DNA from: Synechococcus sp. AG-679-B05
GTDB taxonomy: Bacteria > Cyanobacteriota > Cyanobacteriia > PCC-6307 > Cyanobiaceae
Assembly (NCBI GenBank): GCA_003210795.1
Contig: QCUJ01000008.1
Location: forward strand, 1 to 57,269
DNA: 57,269 nucleotides
Reading direction: 5' to 3'
Below the pieces are notes generated by a model. That model was not told the origin of the DNA. It ran no database searches and was given only the letters and a program-made list of their open reading frames with translations. Position numbers and translations under genes: made by a program. Of this stretch, positions 26,928 through 36,569 are shown piece by piece (position 1 is the first letter of the stretch; each line of letters opens with the position of its first letter).

Positions 26928-28678
26928 TCCGCATCCTGCTGCTGACCCTTGGACTCTGGGGTGGAATAGCAACGGCTCGGCCGGTTCCTGTGAGCCGCCA
27001 AGACCCCGAAGCCCCCTCAAGTTCGGCCAAGCCGGTTTCGACTGCTTCTGGATCTGCCGTGGTGGTGACGGCCCATCCGCGTGCCAGCGCTGCAGGACTG
27101 GCGGCTCTTCAGGCTGGTGGTCATGCCATGGATGCTCTTGTTGCCGCTCAGTCGGTCCTGACGGTGGTGGAGCCGCAGAGTTCCGGCCTTGGCGGTGGCG
27201 GATTCCTGCTGCACTGGAACGCCCAGCAGGGGCACTTGGAGCTGCTCGACGGCCGTGAAACGGCACCGCAACGCAGTCGCCCCAGCGATTTTCTGAATGC
27301 TGAAGGGAAAGCACTGCCCTGGCATCAGGCCACCAGCAGCCTGCAGGCCATCGGCATTCCCGGAACGGTGGCTCTGCTCTGGGAGGCTCACCAGCAACAC
27401 GGGCGACGGCCTTGGTCCGACCTGCTGGATCACGCCATCACACTGGCCCGCGATGGCTTCGAGCCCAGCCCTCGACTGCTTCGATCCATCGCCCTGGCAC
27501 AGCGACTCGGGTTCGATCACAACCTGGCCTTTCAGAAGCTGTACCTACCAAACGGTGCAGCCATCCGGCCCGGGACACGGCTTCGCAACCCAGCCCTGGC
27601 CCACACCCTGGAGCGGCTCGCCAACCACGGAGGCCTGGACTTCTACCGAGGGAAACTGGCGGATCAGATCCTGCGCGAGCTTTCAGCGCTCAACCGTGAC
27701 GAGCCTCGCTTCCGAGGCTGGTCAGCGAGCGACCTGGCGTCATACAGAGTGATCAGGCGGCAGCCGCTGTGCAGCCGATGGCGGGACCATCTTCTCTGCT
27801 CCGTTCCAGCACCCAGCAGCGGTGGACTGGCGGTTCAGCAAAGCCTGGCGCTGTGGGATGCGCTCAACGGAGGGGACAGGATCACCCAGACCTCCGGCTG
27901 GCAACGCCTGGCCCAGGCACTGGCCTGGGCCGATGCGGATCGTCTGTATTGGGTTCGTGATCCGATCGATGGCACCCCCTGGGTTTCGGCATTGCTGGAT
28001 CCGGCATACATCTCCGAGCGCGCGCGGCGGATGAAAAGCGATCTCTCCTTGCGAGCCGCTCCTGGCCTTCCCCCCGGACAATCCAGCTATCCATTTGCCA
28101 GGCCGGCCAACGGACGCGAAGACGGCACCAGTCAGATCAGCATCGTGGATGGTGATGGCAACCTGGTTAGCTACACCGCATCGGTGGAGACCGTATTTGG
28201 CAGCCGGCATCTGGTGGCGGGCATGGTGATGAACAATCAGCTCACCGACTTCTCCTTCCGTCCCAGCATCGGAACAGAACCTGTGGCCAACCAACGTCGA
28301 CCGGGACGACGACCCATGTCATCGATGGCTCCGACCATCGTGTTTCGCGACGGGCAGCCTGTGCTGGCAGCGGGCAGCCCGGGAGGTCGAAGGATCCCCC
28401 ACTTTCTGAGCCGAACGCTGCTGGCCTCACTGGTCTGGAAGGAGCCCCCCCACCGAGCCGTGGCTTTACCCCACGTCTCGGTAAGTGATGGTGCACTGTT
28501 GCTGGAAAAGGAGGCGCCTCTCCCGTGGCCAGTGTCACCTGAGCGGCTGGCGATCAATGGGCAGGGCGTGCGGTTTCAACGCTTCGGCAGCGGTACAGCC
28601 CTGCTGCAACGGATCAACGGCCGCTGGCATGGCGCAGCAGACCCTCGGCGCGAGGGCAAGGCAATGGCCCTCCCCTGA
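26924..28678 (+). CDS. ggt: Gamma-glutamyltransferase, exported
   Basis: GGT cleaves and transfers gamma-glutamyl groups from glutathione and related peptides in the periplasm. The 584-residue precursor starts at the ATG overlapping the upstream stop and has a signal peptide (ILLLTLGLWGGIATA). The large-subunit signature SSGLGGGGFLLHW lies at about residue 87, and the autoprocessing Thr in EDGTSQISIVDGDGNL near residue 397, followed by SYTASVETVFGS. The small-subunit AGSPGGRRIP loop is present. It is coupled to the S66 carboxypeptidase, so both may work on peptides outside the cell. Confidence 0.93.
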   Translation: MIRILLLTLGLWGGIATARPVPVSRQDPEAPSSSAKPVSTASGSAVVVTAHPRASAAGLAALQAGGHAMDALVAAQSVLTVVEPQSSGLGGGGFLLHWNAQQGHLELLDGRETAPQRSRPSDFLNAEGKALPWHQATSSLQAIGIPGTVALLWEAHQQHGRRPWSDLLDHAITLARDGFEPSPRLLRSIALAQRLGFDHNLAFQKLYLPNGAAIRPGTRLRNPALAHTLERLANHGGLDFYRGKLADQILRELSALNRDEPRFRGWSASDLASYRVIRRQPLCSRWRDHLLCSVPAPSSGGLAVQQSLALWDALNGGDRITQTSGWQRLAQALAWADADRLYWVRDPIDGTPWVSALLDPAYISERARRMKSDLSLRAAPGLPPGQSSYPFARPANGREDGTSQISIVDGDGNLVSYTASVETVFGSRHLVAGMVMNNQLTDFSFRPSIGTEPVANQRRPGRRPMSSMAPTIVFRDGQPVLAAGSPGGRRIPHFLSRTLLASLVWKEPPHRAVALPHVSVSDGALLLEKEAPLPWPVSPERLAINGQGVRFQRFGSGTALLQRINGRWHGAADPRREGKAMALP

Positions 28679-28705
28679 GTTGGTCTCCTGCTGTTGTCCT
28701 GAGGC

Positions 28706-28730
28706 AGAAAAAAAGGGCCAAAGGCCCCTG
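28706..28730 (-). terminator. Rho-independent terminator of the class II aldolase gene
   Basis: On the minus strand GGGCC, loop TTT, GGCCC is followed by seven T. It sits about 40 bases after the fba stop and 30 bases after the convergent ggt stop. Confidence 0.8.
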
Positions 28731-28766
28731 GGGATTGGTGGAAAGTGGATTGATTGAAACCTGCTG

Positions 28767-29858
28767 TCAGACAGCAACAGCAGCCTTGGTAGGCAGGGCA
28801 GCCTTGGTATTCAGGGCACCCTTGGCGTAGAGACCGGCGTAGTGGGTGATGCTCTGCTGCTTGATCTTGCTGGCGTTGCCAGCCGCCCAGAACTGCTGAT
28901 AGCGCTCGAGGCAGACCTGCTTCATGTACTTGCGGGCCGGCTTGTTGAAGTGGCGTGGATCAAAGTTGGCTGGGTCAGCCATGGCTGCTTCGCGCACCGC
29001 GGCAGTGAAGGCGAGTCGATTGTCGGTATCGATATTCACCTTGCGAACACCGTTGCGAATCCCTTCCTGGATCTCTTCCACGGGCACGCCGTAGGTCTCG
29101 GGGATTGCACCACCATGCTTGTTGATCATCTCCAGCCACTCCTGGGGAACGGAGGAGGAACCATGCATCACCAGGTGGGTGTTGGGGATAGCTTTGTGGA
29201 TCTCAGCAATACGGCTGATGGCCAGAACCTCACCGGTGGGCTTGCGGGTGAACTTGTAGGCGCCATGACTGGTGCCGATAGCGATTGCCAACGCGTCGCA
29301 TTTGGTTTTGGTGACGAAATCAGCGGCTTCAGCCGGATCGGTGAGGAGCATGTCCATGGACAGCTCACCTTCGAAACCATGGCCGTCCTCGGCCTCACCT
29401 TTGCCGGTCTCAAGGGATCCGAGGCAACCCAGTTCTCCCTCAACGCTCACACCAACGGAGTGGGCGAAATCAACAACCTGTTTGGTGACGTTGACGTTGT
29501 ACTCGTAACTGGCAGGGGTCTTGGCGTCGGCCTCCAGGGAGCCGTCCATCATCACGGAGGTGAAACCGTTGATGGCTGCGGAATAACAGGTATCCGGTGC
29601 ATTGCCGTGGTCCTGATGCATCACCACGGGGATATGCGGATACGTTTCCGTCGCCGCGAGAATCAGGTGGCGAAGAAAGATCTCACCGGCATAGCTGCGT
29701 GCTCCACGAGAGGCCTGCAGAATCACCGGGCTGTCGGTCTCGTCAGCCGCTTCCATGATGGCCTGCACCTGCTCAAGGTTGTTCACGTTGAAAGCAGGAA
29801 TGCCATAGCCGTTTTCAGCGGCATGGTCGAGCAAAAGCCGAAGCGGAACGAGCGCCAT
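28767..29858 (-). CDS. fba: Fructose-bisphosphate aldolase class II
   Basis: A zinc-dependent aldolase that interconverts fructose-1,6-bisphosphate (and sedoheptulose-1,7-bisphosphate) with triose phosphates in the Calvin cycle and glycolysis. The 363-residue chain has the zinc-binding HQDHG motif at about 81-85, [16 protein letters not shown] and [10 protein letters not shown], and NIDTDNR for phosphate binding. The C-terminal tail ([14 protein letters not shown]) is an Ala/Lys-rich extension. A good terminator follows. It lies 120 bases from a class I aldolase gene on the same strand. Confidence 0.97.
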   Translation of the reverse strand: MALVPLRLLLDHAAENGYGIPAFNVNNLEQVQAIMEAADETDSPVILQASRGARSYAGEIFLRHLILAATETYPHIPVVMHQDHGNAPDTCYSAAINGFTSVMMDGSLEADAKTPASYEYNVNVTKQVVDFAHSVGVSVEGELGCLGSLETGKGEAEDGHGFEGELSMDMLLTDPAEAADFVTKTKCDALAIAIGTSHGAYKFTRKPTGEVLAISRIAEIHKAIPNTHLVMHGSSSVPQEWLEMINKHGGAIPETYGVPVEEIQEGIRNGVRKVNIDTDNRLAFTAAVREAAMADPANFDPRHFNKPARKYMKQVCLERYQQFWAAGNASKIKQQSITHYAGLYAKGALNTKAALPTKAAVAV

Positions 29859-29979
29859 AGGAAAAGTCCGATATAGAACCTGGACGGATGAGATTCCGCC
29901 GGGAGAAGACTTTACCTATTTGTGTTTAATTTGTCACCAAGCCCTGTCGCTCTCACGACAAGGCCTGGTCAAATCGGAA

Positions 29980-31047
29980 TCAGTAGGTGTATCCAGCGAC
30001 GAACAGCTGCTCATCAGATGATGGCTGGGAGCCAGGCACGTACTGACCGAGTGAGGCTTCCGAATTGGCCTGAGCTCTTGCGAGAAGAGCTTTCTGACCA
30101 GCCTCTGTGTTGGAGCCAGCCCAGCCCTTGAGGCATGAGTGCTGCAGAGCACGGCCATAGGAGAACCCGAGGTTCCACTTGGCTTTGCGCTCGATGCTGT
30201 TCATGTGGTTGAGGTAAACCGAGGCGGCTTCCTCACTCAGGCCACCGGAGAGGAACACGATGCCAGGAACGCTGGCGGGAACGCTGCGTTCGAGAGTTCT
30301 CACCGTCATGGCTGCAACTTTTGCCGGGTCGGCCTTGTCGGCACAATCAGCGCCTTGGACAGTCATCGAAGGCTTCAACAGGGTGCCCTCAAGCAGAACA
30401 CCGTTGGCATGGCAAGCGTGATAAACCTCTTGAATCACATGCTCCTGGATGCGAGCTGTAGTTTCGATGCTGTGGTTGCCATCCATCAGGATTTCGGGCT
30501 CCACGATGGGCACCAAGCCGGATTCCTGAACCGAACGTGCATAACGAGCCAGGCCCCAAGCATTTTCGCGAATCGAAAGCGCAGAAGGGCTGCCGTCAGA
30601 AGTGATTTGCAGAACAGCGCGCCACTTAGCGAAGCGTGCGCCTTGGGCGTAGTAATCGGCAGCGCGCTCAACCAATCCGTCCAGACCGGTGCAGAGCGTT
30701 TCAACGGCATTGGCACCGCCCAGTGGCCTCAGGCCCTTGTCAACCTTGATGCCGGGGATGACGCCGAGCTTGCCCAGCTTGGTGACCATCGACTCACCGT
30801 CGGCATGGTTCTGAAACAGGGTCTCCTCATAAAGGATGGCGCCACTAATGAAGTCACCTAAACCTGCTGCAGTGAACAGCATTCCTCTATAAGATTGGCG
30901 ATTGGCCTCAGTGTTCTCAACGCCAATAGAACCAAGGCGCTTGCCAATGGTCTTGGTTGATTCATCAACAGCGAGAATCCCTTTTCCAGGGGCCGCAAGA
31001 GCCTTCGCTGTAGCGATCAATTCTGAGCTGTAATCCGCCAAGGCCAT
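29980..31047 (-). CDS. Fructose-bisphosphate aldolase class I
   Basis: A Schiff-base aldolase, structurally unrelated to the class II enzyme beside it but catalysing the same reaction. The 355-residue chain begins KALAAPGKGILAVDESTKT, has the PIVEPEIL block, and the Schiff-base Lys in GTLLKPSMT near residue 225, with the phosphate-binding FLSGGLSEEAA. It is the longer, animal-like class I type. It is upstream of the class II gene, with no strong terminator between them, only a weak hairpin near 29939-29965, so read-through is possible. Confidence 0.95.
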   Translation of the reverse strand: MALADYSSELIATAKALAAPGKGILAVDESTKTIGKRLGSIGVENTEANRQSYRGMLFTAAGLGDFISGAILYEETLFQNHADGESMVTKLGKLGVIPGIKVDKGLRPLGGANAVETLCTGLDGLVERAADYYAQGARFAKWRAVLQITSDGSPSALSIRENAWGLARYARSVQESGLVPIVEPEILMDGNHSIETTARIQEHVIQEVYHACHANGVLLEGTLLKPSMTVQGADCADKADPAKVAAMTVRTLERSVPASVPGIVFLSGGLSEEAASVYLNHMNSIERKAKWNLGFSYGRALQHSCLKGWAGSNTEAGQKALLARAQANSEASLGQYVPGSQPSSDEQLFVAGYTY

Positions 31048-31157
31048 TTCAAAGATTAAGAGAAACGCAATTCTTCAACCCAAGCTCGCGAACCGGGGCA
31101 CTTTAGTTACAAGCAAAACGCATAATTAGAACAAAAACATTGCATCATTTGCTGCAA

Positions 31158-32237
31158 TCAAGCGTGAGCAAGTGGCCCTTCGGTCTGATCGCATGCATCA
31201 CGACTCTGCACGCCTTCAGCAAGGCCAGGAATCATCGGTTTGCCGCTGCGGATGCTTTGAGCCCACCATCCCAGCACTCTGGCAACAGGCGCGATCCGAC
31301 CATCACTCCAGGTTTGATCAAAAGCGAGATCGTCATCCGCAGGTACCGATCGGAAGCTCTCACCTAAAGCAGCATGCTGAAGCTCAAAGCCATGGACATA
31401 GTCCTTCTGATTGCTGCTGCTGAGCATCAGGGAGCCATCCGAACCCGTGATATCCAGGCAAAAACCTCGACCATTCCGCGAAACTGAACTGAGACTGACC
31501 TGGGCAGGCACGGGCAGCTCAGGTCGGCCCTGCCACTGCAGGCTGGCCTGAACCAAAGACACATCGGACGCATCGACAGGGGCCATTCCACCATCGGGAT
31601 GGGGCCGCTGCTGAATCGACACGCTGTTCAAGGTTTGAACTGACGCCACGGGCCCAATCAACCAGGCGAGCATGTCGAAGGCATGGGTTCCAAGGGCACC
31701 GATCACACCACCCCCCTGATCCGCCTGGGAATACCAGTTCCAACCGCGCTCTGGATCAGAGCGACTACCCATCAGCCAGTCGAGTTTCACCAGCCAGGGG
31801 GTACCGACGGCCCCCGCTCTGAGCAGGCGATCAGCCTGCATGAACAGAGGGACTGCCCTGTATTCGTAATCCACAGCCACCGAGAGGCCTCTGGCAATTG
31901 CCAGCCGTTGCAACTCCCTGGCCTGATCGGCATGCAAGGCGATCGGCTTCTCCAGCAGCAGATGTTTGCCGGCTTCAAGAGCACGGCGAGACAACTCAAA
32001 CCGTGGTGCCGGGGGGGTCGCAATCACCACAGCCTCCACAGCCGGGTCAGCCAGCAGAGCGTCCCAGTCGACAAAACCGGCGAGACCGTGAGCTGAGCAG
32101 GCCTCATCCAACCGCTCGCGGCGAGGATGCCACAACGCCACGCTGCGCAGATCCGAGTTTGCCTTCACAGCCTGAAGGTGAACCTTCTCGCCGAAACCAA
32201 GTCCGGCGATGGCCACACCAATCGGTTGAACACTCAT
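31158..32237 (-). CDS. Gfo/Idh/MocA-family oxidoreductase
   Basis: A 359-residue NAD(P)-dependent sugar or sugar-acid dehydrogenase-like protein. The nucleotide-binding motif IAGLGFGEKVH is near the start, followed by the family EKPIALHADQA block at about residue 95 and the catalytic-type GTHAFDMLAWL near residue 180. The ATG at 32237 is used because it begins right before the Rossmann strand; a reading from 32273 would overlap the upstream gene. The stop of that gene is one base away, so the two are co-translated. The substrate is not evident. Confidence 0.88.
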   Translation of the reverse strand: MSVQPIGVAIAGLGFGEKVHLQAVKANSDLRSVALWHPRRERLDEACSAHGLAGFVDWDALLADPAVEAVVIATPPAPRFELSRRALEAGKHLLLEKPIALHADQARELQRLAIARGLSVAVDYEYRAVPLFMQADRLLRAGAVGTPWLVKLDWLMGSRSDPERGWNWYSQADQGGGVIGALGTHAFDMLAWLIGPVASVQTLNSVSIQQRPHPDGGMAPVDASDVSLVQASLQWQGRPELPVPAQVSLSSVSRNGRGFCLDITGSDGSLMLSSSNQKDYVHGFELQHAALGESFRSVPADDDLAFDQTWSDGRIAPVARVLGWWAQSIRSGKPMIPGLAEGVQSRDACDQTEGPLAHA

Positions 32238-32238
32238 C

Positions 32239-32610
32239 TCAGCTCGCCAGTGGTTCGTTGCAGACGGCGTCAATCACAGAGCCGATCAACCCGTCTTCGC
32301 CGGCAGCCTCCCAGCTGGCGCCAAAGCGGGGGATGCCGTTCACCTGTTTGTCGCGGTAGAGCTGCTGAGCACAGTCGAGCTGCATCACATACAGCTCACC
32401 GGGAGCCTGCTCGCCCTCGGACGTAGGAGCGGGCGTGAACCTGCTCAGAACTGAGCGCAATCCCTGCCGATCCTCCCGGACGCTGCCTCGGTCCCACCAC
32501 TGCTGTCCAGCCTCAGTCGCTGGAACCTCAATCCAGTCAACCTGTCCGGCCCAAATGGGCAGGACCCAGGCCAGAAGGCTCAGACCCAGCATCAACACAA
32601 CCCTGATCAT
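32239..32610 (-). CDS. Secreted or lipoprotein-like small protein, unknown
   Basis: A 123-residue protein with a signal peptide ([19 protein letters not shown]) and a mature domain of about 100 residues holding two Cys ([12 protein letters not shown] and [10 protein letters not shown]) that could form a disulphide, and [18 protein letters not shown]. The start overlaps the accD stop by four bases (ATGA), and its stop is next to the oxidoreductase start, so it belongs to the accD transcript. I know the type as a cyanobacterial conserved protein, but not a function. Confidence 0.7.
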   Translation of the reverse strand: MIRVVLMLGLSLLAWVLPIWAGQVDWIEVPATEAGQQWWDRGSVREDRQGLRSVLSRFTPAPTSEGEQAPGELYVMQLDCAQQLYRDKQVNGIPRFGASWEAAGEDGLIGSVIDAVCNEPLAS

Positions 32611-33488
32611 GCGCTGGCAAGCTCCATCGGCCTTGAGCCATGCAAACGCAACAGGCTGGCCAGGGTGACGCGCATCTGATGACGCGGAACGATGGTGTCA
32701 ACAAAACCCTTGTCCTGCAGATATTCAGCCGTTTGGAAGTCATCCGGCAGCTTTTCACGCAGGGTCTGTTCAATCACGCGACGCCCAGCAAAGCCGATCA
32801 ACGCCTTGGGTTCCGCCAGGATCAGATCCCCCAACATGGCGAAGCTCGCCGTGACTCCCCCGGTGGTGGGATGCGTCAGCAGAGGCATGTAAAGCAACTC
32901 AGATTCCCTGTGGCGCTCCAGCGCACCGGAGATCTTGGCCATCTGCATCAAGCTGAGCATCCCCTCCTGCATGCGGGCACCACCGGACGCACAGACAATC
33001 AGCAGAGGCAAGCGTTTCTCCGTGGCCACCTCAATGAGTCGCGTGATCTTTTCCCCGACAACTGAGCCCATGGAGCCGCCCATGAAGCGGAAATCCATCA
33101 CCGCCAGAGCCATCGATAGACCCTCCACCCGGCAGAGGCCCGTCACAACACCATCGTTCAGACCAGTGGACGCCTGGCTTTCAAGAAGACGATCGGCGTA
33201 GGCGCGGCGATCCTTGAAACCAAGGGGATCGGTGGGAGTGAGTTCCTCGTTCAGAGCTTCAAAACTGCCTGGATCGGCAATCACGGCGATGCGTTCGCTG
33301 CTGTCGATCCGGTGATGGTGACTGCAGCCGGCGCAGACACTGGCGTTGGCCCTCAGGTCTTTGAGATAGACCACCAAGCCACATTCAGGGCACTTGCTCC
33401 AAAGGCCATCACCTTCATCAGGCTCCTGGATCACCTTGCCGGTGGACTGTTCCTTGCGGCGGTCCGCAAACCAATCGAACAAACTCAT
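32607..33488 (-). CDS. accD: Acetyl-CoA carboxylase, carboxyltransferase beta subunit
   Basis: AccD pairs with AccA to carboxylate acetyl-CoA to malonyl-CoA, the first step of fatty acid synthesis. The 293-residue chain starts [13 protein letters not shown] and has the four-Cys zinc finger CPECG ... CAGC at about 34-56, then the acyl-CoA-binding core with [17 protein letters not shown] and [11 protein letters not shown]. The ATG at 33488 is clear; an open reading continues 73 codons upstream but encodes no family sequence. Two genes follow with overlapping or adjacent starts. Confidence 0.96.
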   Translation of the reverse strand: MSLFDWFADRRKEQSTGKVIQEPDEGDGLWSKCPECGLVVYLKDLRANASVCAGCSHHHRIDSSERIAVIADPGSFEALNEELTPTDPLGFKDRRAYADRLLESQASTGLNDGVVTGLCRVEGLSMALAVMDFRFMGGSMGSVVGEKITRLIEVATEKRLPLLIVCASGGARMQEGMLSLMQMAKISGALERHRESELLYMPLLTHPTTGGVTASFAMLGDLILAEPKALIGFAGRRVIEQTLREKLPDDFQTAEYLQDKGFVDTIVPRHQMRVTLASLLRLHGSRPMELASA

Positions 33489-34058
33489 ACGGTTGCCGCT
33501 CGTTGGGAAAGTTCGGTTCTTGGGTGGCTCAGTGGTTTGTGAAGCAAAGCCGCCAAAAGGCCTCCTCACCTCAAATAAGATTCTCTTAATGGTACTTGCG
33601 TGGCCCGCCGGATGATTCCCAGAAAACCCTTTGTTGCTTAGGACGGGCAACCTGAATGGGGCCGGTTGAATAGGGCCGCTTTTGAGGCCTGAACACAGAG
33701 CGACCACAGCAGAAAGGTTGAGGAATGCATTCGACTCTGGTCAGCTTGCTGACGATGGCTTCCACAGGTCATCACCCGTATTTGACATCAATACTTGTGG
33801 GCTCTTGCAACAGCTTTCACCGTTCCGTGAGAGAGTGAGTTCACGCGAATGGGCCGAGAGACCACGACGCGCGAACTAGATAAACGGACCAGACCAAATG
33901 AACAGAAGAGTGATTCAACCCCTTCTTTGGGGGATTGATCATCCAGTGAGAGTGCACGGTGACCAACAAAACGTTGAAACCGGGTACGAGTCGGCCCAAC
34001 GGAAACGTTTCCTGCGCTCTGAGGCTGAGGACTCCGAGACAAGCGGAATCATCTGATC

Positions 34059-34087
34059 AAAAAGAAACCCCGCCGAAGGCGGGGTTT
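34059..34087 (-). terminator. Strong terminator for a minus-strand transcript
   Basis: A ten-base perfect stem AAACCCCGCC / GGCGGGGTTT with loop GAA is followed on the minus strand by TTTCTTTTT. No protein gene ends here, so it implies an RNA transcript coming from higher coordinates. Confidence 0.75.
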
Positions 34088-34096
34088 CGAAAGCTC

Positions 34097-34133
34097 AAAG
34101 GCTGTGACCTTGTTTCCAGCCTTTGTGTTTTTT
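34097..34133 (+). terminator. Terminator for a plus-strand transcript
   Basis: The stem AAAGGCTG / CAGCCTTT with a 12-base loop is followed by GTG and six T on the plus strand. Its upstream transcript would come from the gene-free DNA at 33.5-34.05 kb. Confidence 0.65.
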
Positions 34134-35120
34134 CCTCACGTGCACAATATAGATAGAAAGACTGTCACAGTGCTAGTTAGCCGTGGACAGCTTGTTGCTC
34201 GTCTACAGCCCCCTCTGCAGGCGGGGCGAACATGCCGGCCACCTGGTCAGGGAAAGGACTACAAGAACCGCGAGAAGAGCTTGCTCTTCTCGAGCGATGC
34301 GGTGCCTGCTGAAACAAGTTCGTCCCTATACAGAGAAATGTAGACAACACACCGATTCTTTTCGGATTTCAAGATTGCAGAACAGTGTTTCCCACGATCG
34401 CTCTCGCGGGAAACAGGGTTCTGCCGGCCCTCGGGTCGCTCTCCCGAAACCGTCGCGTAGGGAGGGGATCCCCATCTCCGCGCCGCATCAATATGAAGGC
34501 CAACCAAGAGATTTGCAACCGGTCTTTTGGGCATCTTTTGGAACCCAAAAAATCCCCGTAAAGCCTCGTGTCTTTGGTATACGAGAGCACTGACAGAACC
34601 TGTCTGACATGGGAAAACACAGTTCAGGCCTGACTTTTCAGACGCATCTGTCAGTGACTTGGAGAACACCACGCCTGTCTAACTTCTACACACGGTGCTG
34701 CAGCCGCACCGGTTCAGCCGGACCCACCAAGCGGTCCTTGATTGCCGTCGATTCAAGGTTCTCAGACAGGGAGCATTAAGAAACCGAGCCTCCTGCTCAA
34801 AGGAACGAGCAAGGGGGCAGAGACGCTGCCCACGAAAAAGAAAGTGATCTCAACACAAACCAAGGCTCGCAAGGCTTGAGCCGCAGATGGCCCGAAGAAG
34901 TTGCATGGATCCAGAGGGAACAAAGACAACAACTCACGGAAATGATTTAACAACATTTTGCACCAATAAAAATCGGCTCGTTAAAGACGCAAACCAGTGC
35001 AAAACTATTGCATCTAGACCACCAACCCATCAACGCCTCAACAAGGCCATTTCCTGAATCTACAACTCGCCTGGAATGCCTCTGATAAAATAGTCCAATA
35101 AAAAGATATCGTCTGAATCA

Positions 35121-35678
35121 ATGGCATCGCACACTGCCGCTATTAACGATCATCTTGCACTTGAATTTCAGGCCAGCCACACCTACCTGGCTATGTCGAT
35201 ATGGCTTCGCGAAAAAGACCTCATCGGTTTTTCCGGCTACATGCTCGAAAAGAGCATTGAAGAACGCGGACATGCTTCAAAGATGATTGCCTATCTTGTC
35301 GACAGCGAATGCGAGGTACAATTACCAACCATTCAATCTCCGGAACGTGAGTTTCAAACGGTTCAGAAACTGTTTGACACCGTTTACAGCATGGAAAAAC
35401 AGGTAACGGAATCAATCAACAATATTTATTCATTATCAGAACAGGAGGGCGACCGTGCTGCAACTGCAATGCTAGACTGGTTCATCGAAGAACAAGTTAA
35501 AGAGGAATCCGAGGCGCGCTTTGTTCTGAAGCGATTACGTTTAGCTGATTCCAACACGGCAGCACTGATCCTTCTTGATCAACAATTCCTTGATGGAACA
35601 CTCCTTGCCAATATCAAAGCTGGAGGAGCATTTAACCTTGGCGGAGGCGGACTAGGACTTGGAAACGGAACAGCTTGA
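35121..35678 (+). CDS. Ferritin
   Basis: A 185-residue ferritin that oxidises Fe2+ and stores iron in a 24-subunit shell. The four-helix bundle carries the ferroxidase ligands in LEFQASHTYLAMS (Glu), SIEERGHASKM (Glu, His) and EEQVKEESEA (Glu residues). The Gly-rich tail (FNLGGGGLGLGNG) is typical of marine Synechococcus ferritins. It stands alone downstream of the gene-free region; a TAAAAT-like box lies about 35 bases upstream. A dead prepilin peptidase gene follows on the other strand. Confidence 0.94.
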   Translation: MASHTAAINDHLALEFQASHTYLAMSIWLREKDLIGFSGYMLEKSIEERGHASKMIAYLVDSECEVQLPTIQSPEREFQTVQKLFDTVYSMEKQVTESINNIYSLSEQEGDRAATAMLDWFIEEQVKEESEARFVLKRLRLADSNTAALILLDQQFLDGTLLANIKAGGAFNLGGGGLGLGNGTA

Positions 35679-35775
35679 GAGATGAACAGCAACCATACAA
35701 GGATAGTATCAATTTCATTCTTGCAATGCTAGACTATAATAATAATAACTAAGAATAATTATGGGATAAATTTTT

Positions 35776-36569
35776 TCAAAAAATATTCAGCCATTGATCC
35801 CACCACCAATTCGGACCCTTCAGCCAGACCAGCCAAATACCGAGTGCGATGAATGGCCCAAATGGGAAAGGTTGTCGCGGTTTCAGGCGGCCAGTCAATC
35901 GACCGATGCTTCCAACAATCGCACCGCTGAAAACTGAAATCGCCATGGCGATTGCAATACCAAACAAACCAAGCCACGTACCACCCAAGGCGGCAAGCTT
36001 TGCATCTCCCAGACCCAGGGCTGGTTGCCCCAGAGCTTTTTCCGCAAGGGCACTCAGGGTCTCCAGTGCCATCAGAGAAAGAGCGGCACCGATCATGTGA
36101 TCAGCAAAAACCGGTGCACCGCCGGTGACACTGGCCATTAGGCCCAACAGAACGCCCCAGCGGACAGGGATTCCGGCAACCACATGTGATCGAGATCGAT
36201 CAGCACCAGTGGCAGAAGAAGACCGACCAAAGGCAAACCGATCCAAGGCTGCAAACTCGGTTCGACACCACCACCTCCACCACTGCTCACCAACATCGTG
36301 CTGAGCCACAGCAAGGCACTGAGACTTTTAACAACTGGATAGCGGCAGCTGATGGAGGCACTGCAATCTCTGCAACGGCCGGCAAGCAGCAACCAACCCA
36401 GCAGTGGCATGTTGTCGTGCCAGCGCACTGCATGACCACACCTTGGGCAATGACTGCCGGGATACACCACGGATTCCTCCCGGGGGAATCGCTAAACAAC
36501 AACATTGGTGAAACTGCCAATGCAGGCACCAAACGTGATCAGCCAGACCGGCGCGATCAAGCCTTCCAT
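35776..36569 (-). pseudogene. Prepilin peptidase (PilD/type IV leader peptidase), broken by a stop and a frameshift
   Basis: Prepilin peptidase cleaves and N-methylates type IV pilins in the inner membrane. Reading the minus strand from an ATG at 36569 gives MEGLIAPVW ... GSFTNVVV, then a TAG at 36492-36494 where the family has Tyr, then RFPREESVVYPGSHCPRCGH with the zinc-type Cys pairs CPRC and CRDC, and the first catalytic Asp in LIDLDHMWLPESL. A one-base deletion near 36162 is needed to continue as RWGVLLGLMASVTGG and reach the second catalytic motif GLGDAKLAALGG. The catalytic parts all survive, but in three separate pieces, so no full enzyme is made. Confidence 0.88.

Larger units (their letters stand above)
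33489..35120. other. 1.6 kb without a protein gene, rich in hairpins
   Basis: Between the accD and ferritin starts there is no convincing protein gene, although long open readings exist on both strands at 34183-34672; their products resemble nothing and overlap each other. The stretch holds a minus-strand terminator at 34059-34087 and a plus-strand one at 34097-34133, so transcripts converge at about 34.1 kb. It also holds strong inverted repeats: GAGAAGAGC/GCTCTTCTC near 34273-34293, GTTTCCC/GGGAAAC near 34386-34413, and a 10-base pair at 34588-34597 and 34647-34656. Structured RNA genes are likely; I could not match tmRNA, RNase P or SRP RNA motifs by eye. Confidence 0.5.

Noticed and set aside
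33788-34042. 84-codon open frame on the minus strand before ferritin
   Set aside because: The product is Ser/Arg-rich without any protein-like pattern and lies within structured, probably RNA-coding DNA.
34183-34672. Long overlapping open frames on both strands (136 and 137 codons)
   Set aside because: They overlap each other across hairpins and terminators, lack ribosome sites, and their products look random; a lack of stops in a structured RNA region explains them better.
33600-34760. tmRNA, RNase P RNA, 6S RNA or SRP RNA in the gene-free region
   Set aside because: I looked for the tmRNA tag and T-loop and for the GAGGAAAGTCC block of RNase P on both strands and found none; only general hairpins remain, so no named RNA is claimed.
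35740-35770. AT-rich ATAATAATAATAACTA run between ferritin and the pilD remnant as a Fur box
   Set aside because: It is downstream of both genes rather than in a promoter, and simple AT repeats of this kind are common by chance.
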